Positions 13,900-18,925 of a stretch of 18,925 bases of DNA are shown piece after piece. The DNA comes from an uncultured Actinomycetes bacterium (lineage in GTDB: Bacteria; Actinomycetota; Actinomycetes; Nanopelagicales; Nanopelagicaceae). The stretch lies in assembly GCA_903820565.1 (NCBI GenBank), contig CAIJHZ010000120.1:1-18925 (forward strand), read 5' to 3'. How positions within the stretch are numbered: position 1 is the first letter of the stretch; the number at the start of each line of letters is the position of its first letter. The notes beneath the pieces were generated by a model that was given only the letters and a program-made list of their open reading frames with translations, was not told the DNA's origin and made no database searches. A program made the position numbers and the translations under genes.

Positions 13900-15132
13900 A
13901 TGAGCGCACAACCAACTGACCTTCAAGATGAGCGTCTGATTATCAATGCAGGCTTGTCTGGGGCAATTAAGAAGAGTCGTGACCGCATTAAGTCTGGCGA
14001 TCTCGGAAACCTTCCCGTCATTATTGGGCTGTTCATTATTTCTACAATTTTCCAAATGCTTAACCCATTTTTCCTATCAAGTGCCAATCTTTCCAATCTT
14101 TTAATGGAATGCGCAGCAGTGGGCGTTCTCGCCCTTGGAATCGTTCTAGTCCTCCTCGTTGGCGAGATTGATCTCTCTGTTGGCTCTATGAGCGGTCTGT
14201 CAGCGGCTATTTTCGCAGTTCAATTTGTTCGAAATGGCTTGCCACTTGCGTTCTGCATCCTTCTTTCTATTGCGGCGGGAGCTTTCATTGGCTGGCTTTA
14301 TGGTCAAATTTATAACCGAATTGGTGTCCCTGCATTCGTAATTACCTTGGCGGGATTGCTTGGTTTCCTTGGTCTCCAACTCTTTGTACTCGGTGCTACA
14401 GGAACTATTAACCTTCCCTTTGAATCTCCACTTGTTCAATTCGGCCAACAGGCATACATAGGGCACACACTCTCTTACATTCTTGCTGTTGCAGTTTCTC
14501 TGTTGCGATTTGGACTTGGTTATTACAGCGCAGCAACTCGTCGGAAGGCTGAACTCTCTGCTCCTTCGCTAACCTCTCTTGCAATGCAATCGGGATTCAT
14601 GGCTGCTGCACTCGGAACGATTGCTTGGTACCTCAACAAGTCCCGCGGAGTCGGCTGGATGTTCGTATTTTTTATTGCCTTAGTTGTAATCATGGATTAC
14701 GCATTACGTCGCACAAGTTGGGGAAATTCAGTATTTGCAGTTGGTGGCAATCGCGAAGCTGCGCGTCGTGCAGGTATCAACGTAAAAGGAATTTACACAT
14801 CAGTATTTATTCTCTGCTCAACCCTTGGTGCCATCGGTGGATTACTAGCAGCGGGACGTCTTGCAGCTGCAGCACAGAGCAGTGGAACAGGTGACGTCAA
14901 CCTCAACGCAATTGCAGCAGCTGTAATTGGTGGAACAAGCCTTTTCGGTGGTCGCGGAAGTGCCTATGCAGCACCACTCGGAATGATCGTTATCGCTTCA
15001 ATTTCAAGTGGCTTAACTTTGATGAACCTCAACTCATCGATTCGTTACATGGTCACTGGTGGGATTGTGCTGCTTGCAGTATCTGTTGATGCTGTTGCAC
15101 GACGCTCACGCACTTCACACGGTCGAGGCTAG
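13900..15132 (+). CDS. Sugar ABC transporter permease (XylH/RbsC-like)
   Basis: Membrane-spanning component of the importer, expected to work as a homodimer with the upstream ATPase. The 410-residue product has an N-terminal cytosolic tail of about 35 residues and roughly ten hydrophobic helices. It carries the family markers GEIDLSVGS (88-96), GGNREAARRAGI as the coupling-helix EAA motif, and GGTSLFGGRGS near the C-terminus. The length matches XylH-type permeases more than RbsC. The ribosome site before ATG 13900 is weak (AACAAGAG at some distance, then AGGACAAG). The stop TAG at 15130-15132 shares CTAG with the stop of the convergent lipoprotein gene. Confidence 0.94.
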   Translation: MSAQPTDLQDERLIINAGLSGAIKKSRDRIKSGDLGNLPVIIGLFIISTIFQMLNPFFLSSANLSNLLMECAAVGVLALGIVLVLLVGEIDLSVGSMSGLSAAIFAVQFVRNGLPLAFCILLSIAAGAFIGWLYGQIYNRIGVPAFVITLAGLLGFLGLQLFVLGATGTINLPFESPLVQFGQQAYIGHTLSYILAVAVSLLRFGLGYYSAATRRKAELSAPSLTSLAMQSGFMAAALGTIAWYLNKSRGVGWMFVFFIALVVIMDYALRRTSWGNSVFAVGGNREAARRAGINVKGIYTSVFILCSTLGAIGGLLAAGRLAAAAQSSGTGDVNLNAIAAAVIGGTSLFGGRGSAYAAPLGMIVIASISSGLTLMNLNSSIRYMVTGGIVLLAVSVDAVARRSRTSHGRG

Positions 15133-15569
15133 TTTTCCCACCCTGATTTTTTGCACAGTTCAGTTACTACTTTAAAGGTATCGTTGAATTTGGTAATACC
15201 AGGAGTTCCTCGACCTCGAGGATTGTCTAAAAATTCTATGGCCATTTCACCAGTGCCTAAAGCAAATTCCATAAGGGCTAATCGCAACTCTGCACTATCC
15301 ACATCAGCTGCGAAACCCACAATTTCAGATCGTGCTTTTGAGAGAGCCATGAAGTGATCCATTTTCTCATCAAAAGTTGGGTCAAGAGCAGAGTCGTTGT
15401 ATGTAGCCTTTGGTGCAGAAGAGAGAGCACGCGAGGTGACGTCCCACACAGATTGACATGCAGCCAAGTCTTTTTCGGAAACCTTTGAACCGCAACTTGT
15501 AAGTGCTAACAACAAAGTCACAGCAATTATTGGTGTAGATACACGTACCAAACTCATCCGCATTTTCAT
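15129..15569 (-). CDS. Small lipoprotein of unknown function
   Basis: I do not recognise a family. The 146-residue product starts MKMRMSLVRV, has a hydrophobic segment and a lipobox LTSC with C26 as the likely lipid anchor, followed by a soluble, helix-prone and acidic domain of about 120 residues that contains two further cysteines. It is expected to be anchored to the outer face of the cell membrane. ATG 15569 is preferred over the upstream in-frame start at 15623, because AGGAG at 15583-15579 (minus strand) lies nine bases before it and because it gives a normal lipoprotein signal. It is divergent from fprA and overlaps the permease gene by four bases at the stop codons. Nothing in the context ties it to the sugar locus beyond that. 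Confidence 0.7.
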   Translation of the reverse strand: MKMRMSLVRVSTPIIAVTLLLALTSCGSKVSEKDLAACQSVWDVTSRALSSAPKATYNDSALDPTFDEKMDHFMALSKARSEIVGFAADVDSAELRLALMEFALGTGEMAIEFLDNPRGRGTPGITKFNDTFKVVTELCKKSGWEN

Positions 15570-15666
15570 ACAGCTAAACTCCTCACACAATTGCAACTTA
15601 GAAGTAAGCCTATCCAATAGCACACCTGTTTTAGATGAGGCGATAGAGTTGCCTTAAAGATGGGGC

Positions 15667-16962
15667 ATGAGCAAGGGAGTCGATTCGTTGAAATTCAGGG
15701 TTGCAATTGTTGGTGCCGGTCCTGCGGGCTATTTCGCTGCACAAGCTCTACAAAACCTTGCTAATGATGATCGCACATTTGAGATAGACATGATTGAGCG
15801 CTTGCCAACCCCGTGGGGCTTGGTTCGAAGCGGCGTTGCTCCAGATCACCCAAAGATTAAGACTGTTTCTAAGGTCTTTGAAAAAATCGCTTCACAAGAG
15901 AGTTTTAGATTATTTGCAAATGTTGAAATTGGAAACGATATTGCTATTGCGCAGCTACAAGAAAAGTACGACGCTGTAATTATTGCTACAGGCTCTTCAC
16001 TAGGTAAGACTCTTGGAATTCCGGGTGAAGGTCTGCGTGGATCTTTATCTGCAGCCACTTTTGTTCCTTGGTATAACGCACATCCTGATTTTGTTGGCGT
16101 AGATACACCACTAGATTCAGACACTGCAGTTGTCATTGGTGCAGGAAATGTTGCAATGGATGTTGCCCGCATGTTGGCGTTAGAACCAAGCGAGTTAGAT
16201 CCAACTGATACAGCAGATCACGCACTTGATGCCTTCAAGAAGAGCAACATTCGCAAGGTCTACATCAGCGCTCGACGTGGGCCAGAACATGCGGCATTTA
16301 CTTCTCCCGAGCTTCGCGAACTTCCAAAGCTGGAGCACACAAATGTTGTGATGCAAAAGGGCGATATTGAGGCTGCGATTGTTAGGGCGGGGGATGCTCC
16401 TGAAAAAGATGTGAAAAGTAATTTGGATGCGATGTTGTTAATTGCAGAAAACCCAAAGACAGAAAACGACCGGACGATGGAGTTCTTGTTCCAACATACC
16501 CCTCAGCAGATTCTTGGCACAGATCGAGTTGAAGGAGTTGTTTATTCAACTCCGAATGGCGATGTAACCATTAAATGTGGCCTTGTAATTACCGCAATTG
16601 GGTATCACGCGCACGGTATCGAAGGTGTCCCCTATGAAAATGGCAAAGTGGTTAATACCGACGGCCACGTGAATGGGAATTTATACGTGGTTGGCTGGGC
16701 AAAACGCGGGCCATCAGGGGTAATTGGCACTAATAAATCAGATGCGGCAGCAGTTATGCAGCTACTCGTTGAAGACTTGAAGAGCCCTAAAAACGCTGGC
16801 GACATTTCAGAGTTATTAACCGACCAAGTCGTTGTAACCCAAAAGCACTGGCAAAAAATCAATGAAGCTGAAGTCGAAGCCGGCGAACCATATGGCAAAC
16901 CTCGCAAGAAGTCAGTTTTGAGAGAAGATCTCCTTAATCTGGCTGGACACGCTAAAAATTAA
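15667..16962 (+). CDS. fprA: Ferredoxin/adrenodoxin-type NADP+ reductase (FprA-like)
   Basis: FAD enzyme that moves electrons between NADPH and a ferredoxin, in support of P450-like or other ferredoxin-dependent reactions. The 431-residue product has the FAD motif VGAGPAG (15-21), TPWGLVRSGVAPDHPKIK typical of adrenodoxin reductase, the NADP motif VIGAGNVAMD (156-165), the arginine pair RRGPEH for 2'-phosphate recognition (203-208) and GWAKRGPSGVIGTNK (343-357). The start is uncertain: ATG 15667 has GGGG only one base away, whereas an in-frame TTG at 15688 has AAGGGAG eight bases before it and gives a shorter N-terminus that fits the family (MKFRVAIVGAG). The TTG may be the real start. Its ferredoxin partner is not in the window. 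Confidence 0.93.
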   Translation: MSKGVDSLKFRVAIVGAGPAGYFAAQALQNLANDDRTFEIDMIERLPTPWGLVRSGVAPDHPKIKTVSKVFEKIASQESFRLFANVEIGNDIAIAQLQEKYDAVIIATGSSLGKTLGIPGEGLRGSLSAATFVPWYNAHPDFVGVDTPLDSDTAVVIGAGNVAMDVARMLALEPSELDPTDTADHALDAFKKSNIRKVYISARRGPEHAAFTSPELRELPKLEHTNVVMQKGDIEAAIVRAGDAPEKDVKSNLDAMLLIAENPKTENDRTMEFLFQHTPQQILGTDRVEGVVYSTPNGDVTIKCGLVITAIGYHAHGIEGVPYENGKVVNTDGHVNGNLYVVGWAKRGPSGVIGTNKSDAAAVMQLLVEDLKSPKNAGDISELLTDQVVVTQKHWQKINEAEVEAGEPYGKPRKKSVLREDLLNLAGHAKN

Positions 16963-17029
16963 CCTTCAAGTCATCATCCCGTAACCAACTGAAATAGCCG
17001 TGGAAACTGTGGATTGGTTGAATTCCTCC

Positions 17030-18925
17030 ATGAACAAAACCCTCTCATCCCGCAAATTCTTTAGCTTGGGCAGCATTGCCCTGGCTACATCGCTGCTAGT
17101 TTCATTACTAGCACCCACCGCGCAGGCAGTGACGTATTCACTTCCGAATGCACCGACAAGTGTCACCTCATATTTAGGCGCTAAGGGCGTCGTTGTTCGC
17201 TGGATACCTGGCGAAACTGTTGAACCTGGAATTACTGGTTATGTTGTTTCAGCTGGTGCGGGCTCATGCCCAATCTTTGTTCCCGTAAAGAACAATAACG
17301 TTGTAACAATGCCAGTTGTTATTGGCCAACCAGCAGGTACACCAGTTGTACAAGCTGTTAACGCATATGGTTTCTCAAAGCCAACTGCATCAAAGAAGAG
17401 TTACACAGCTGCAGAACTTGGAACTGTTGCATCACCTGCAAACAAGAACGTTCAACTATTACAGCTCAGCGATTTGCACGGTGCAATTGAAGTTGGATCA
17501 TCATTTGGTACAGCACTATTGGCAAGTAACTGGGCAGCAGATCGCACTGCGTCAGCCGCAACAATTTCTCTGTCATCAGGTGACAACATTGGTGCAGCAC
17601 CTCCAATCTCAACTGAGTTTGAGGAAATGCCAACAATTGAATCTCTTAACTTGATTAAGCTTGACGTTTCTGCTTTTGGCAACCACGAACATGATCGCAA
17701 CTTAGCTCACGTTCAAAAAGTGATTGGAGCATCAGATTTCCAATGGGTCACCGCTAACTACGGTGACGAGTCATTGGCTGTTCTAAAGTCAGGTGCAAAG
17801 GCAGCAAAGGCATACACAATCATTGAGCGCGGAGGCGTAAAGGTTGGTGTAGTTGGTGCAAACACACCAGAGACAATCGAGCAGGTTTTCCCAGGAAACC
17901 TTGATTACAAGGATGCAGCTGGAGCTAAGAAGACCATCGATATTCAGCCAGGTGTAGTTGGAATCAACAAAGCTGTTGCCGATGCACGTGCTGCAGGCGC
18001 AGAAGTTGTTGTAGTTCTAATCCACCAAGGCTGGACTGAAAACTCAGATGGCGTTGCAAAGGGTCTGTATAACAGCCTTGCTGCAAACATCAAGGGCGCA
18101 GATGTTATTTATGGTGGTCACAGCCACCAGACATTCTCAACTCTAATCAAGGGATCAACTCGCACATCTGCACCAGTACTTCTAGGTGAAGTTCGCAACG
18201 CAGGCGTCGAGTACACACGTTCACAAGTGTGTCTTCGTAACGGAAAAGTTGTTGGAACCTCATTGCAGCACGTTCTAAAGGCTGCAGCACCAACAATTAA
18301 TACTGGTGTTGTTAGCACTGTAACTACACAAGATGCAGCAGGTGCTGCACTCGTTAAGAAGTACAAGGATCAACTAACAGGCAAGCTTGATGTGAAGATC
18401 GGTCAAGTATCTGGCGTATTCCCACGTGGAGGATCACCAGCGGTTGAGCGTTCAGGTGAAAACCCAATGGGTATTTACATTGCAGACTTGCTACGCGCTA
18501 AGTACAAGACAGACTTTGCAATCTCAAATGGTGGCGGTATCCGCGACACATTCCCTGCAAAGACTTACATCCCAGCTAACACAGCACTTGTTCGCACAGG
18601 TACTGGTCCACTTGATGTGACACTTGGTGATGCACTCACTGTTTACCCATTCGGTAACCAGGTTGCAACAACAGTTGTTACAGGTGCAAATCTTTGGAAG
18701 GCGCTAGAAAACGGCGTTGGTGGTAACTATCCAGCCGATGGTCGCTTCCCACAGATTTCTGGATTCAAGTTCTCATTCGATTCATCGAAGCCACTTGGAA
18801 GCAGAATTGTTTCTGTTACTAAGTTGGATGGAACTGCAATTGCTAAGGATGCAACCGAGTACACACTTACAACTCTTGACTACATCATTTATGGTGGAGA
18901 TGGATATGTTGATGTGTTCTCACCA
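17030..18925 (+). CDS. Exported 5'-nucleotidase/metallophosphatase with FN3-like domain (partial, runs off the right edge)
   Basis: Secreted or wall-associated enzyme of the UshA/YfkN type that releases phosphate from nucleotides, probably for nutrient scavenging. The open frame continues to the last base, so 632 residues are visible without a stop. A signal peptide (basic start, hydrophobic core, cleavage after AQA at about 33) is followed by a fibronectin-III-like domain (about 38-125). The metallophosphatase domain has DLH (148-150), GDN (184-186), GNHEHD (217-222), LIHQG with H332, and GGHSH (362-366). The 5'-nucleotidase C-terminal domain (about 450 onward) has NGGGIR (500-505), YPFGN (539-543) and YGGDGY. 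ATG 17030 lacks a Shine-Dalgarno; it is preceded by TCCTCC. GTG 17000 is an in-frame alternative. The rest of the C-terminus, possibly with a wall anchor, lies outside the window. Confidence 0.92.
   Translation, partial: MNKTLSSRKFFSLGSIALATSLLVSLLAPTAQAVTYSLPNAPTSVTSYLGAKGVVVRWIPGETVEPGITGYVVSAGAGSCPIFVPVKNNNVVTMPVVIGQPAGTPVVQAVNAYGFSKPTASKKSYTAAELGTVASPANKNVQLLQLSDLHGAIEVGSSFGTALLASNWAADRTASAATISLSSGDNIGAAPPISTEFEEMPTIESLNLIKLDVSAFGNHEHDRNLAHVQKVIGASDFQWVTANYGDESLAVLKSGAKAAKAYTIIERGGVKVGVVGANTPETIEQVFPGNLDYKDAAGAKKTIDIQPGVVGINKAVADARAAGAEVVVVLIHQGWTENSDGVAKGLYNSLAANIKGADVIYGGHSHQTFSTLIKGSTRTSAPVLLGEVRNAGVEYTRSQVCLRNGKVVGTSLQHVLKAAAPTINTGVVSTVTTQDAAGAALVKKYKDQLTGKLDVKIGQVSGVFPRGGSPAVERSGENPMGIYIADLLRAKYKTDFAISNGGGIRDTFPAKTYIPANTALVRTGTGPLDVTLGDALTVYPFGNQVATTVVTGANLWKALENGVGGNYPADGRFPQISGFKFSFDSSKPLGSRIVSVTKLDGTAIAKDATEYTLTTLDYIIYGGDGYVDVFSP

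Noticed and set aside
17316..17654. Glutamine-rich open frame inside the nucleotidase gene
   Set aside because: It is a shadow of the real frame, which is open for 632 codons and carries all catalytic motifs.

Overview
The window reads as chromosomal DNA of a small-genome, low-GC actinobacterium. The best guess is a freshwater planktonic lineage of the acI / Nanopelagicales kind, but this is inferred from gene families and not proven. The clues are an actinobacterial-type sdhC-sdhA-sdhB set, an FprA-type ferredoxin reductase, a XylF-like binding protein with the paired cysteines common in actinobacteria, very tight gene packing (TAATG, CTGA and ATGA overlaps) and a probable leaderless promoter. 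A+T content is moderate, unlike most soil actinobacteria. No transposase, phage gene or CRISPR array was seen.

Positions 1-4589 (+ strand) hold one apparent transcription unit. It encodes succinate dehydrogenase (sdhC, sdhA, sdhB), a small YvlD-like membrane protein, and two tandem fluoride-channel subunits (FluC/CrcB). The first FluC appears to start at CTG. Facing it is a Xaa-Pro aminopeptidase gene (4601-6043, -) with a probable leaderless promoter. Just upstream of that promoter, on the + strand, lies a tRNA-Ser(GCU) gene (6107-6195).

Positions 6217-15132 form a carbohydrate-use locus in two divergent arms. On the - strand lie a DeoR-family regulator, a D-2-hydroxyacid dehydrogenase, two FGGY kinases of different subfamilies and a histidine-phosphatase family enzyme, all tightly packed. 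On the + strand lies a XylF/G/H-like ABC importer: a periplasmic-type binding protein, a single-domain ATPase and a permease. A 22-bp palindrome between the arms is the likely regulator site. A strong stem-loop between the binding-protein gene and the ATPase gene probably lets the binding protein be made in excess. The substrate cannot be read from the sequence: a pentose, a C4/C5 polyol or a related sugar acid are all possible. This enzyme set is the most interesting part of the window.

Positions 15129-18925 hold a small lipoprotein of unknown function (-), the fprA-like ferredoxin/adrenodoxin-type NADP+ reductase (+), and an exported 5'-nucleotidase / metallophosphatase with an N-terminal fibronectin-III-like domain that runs off the right edge (+).
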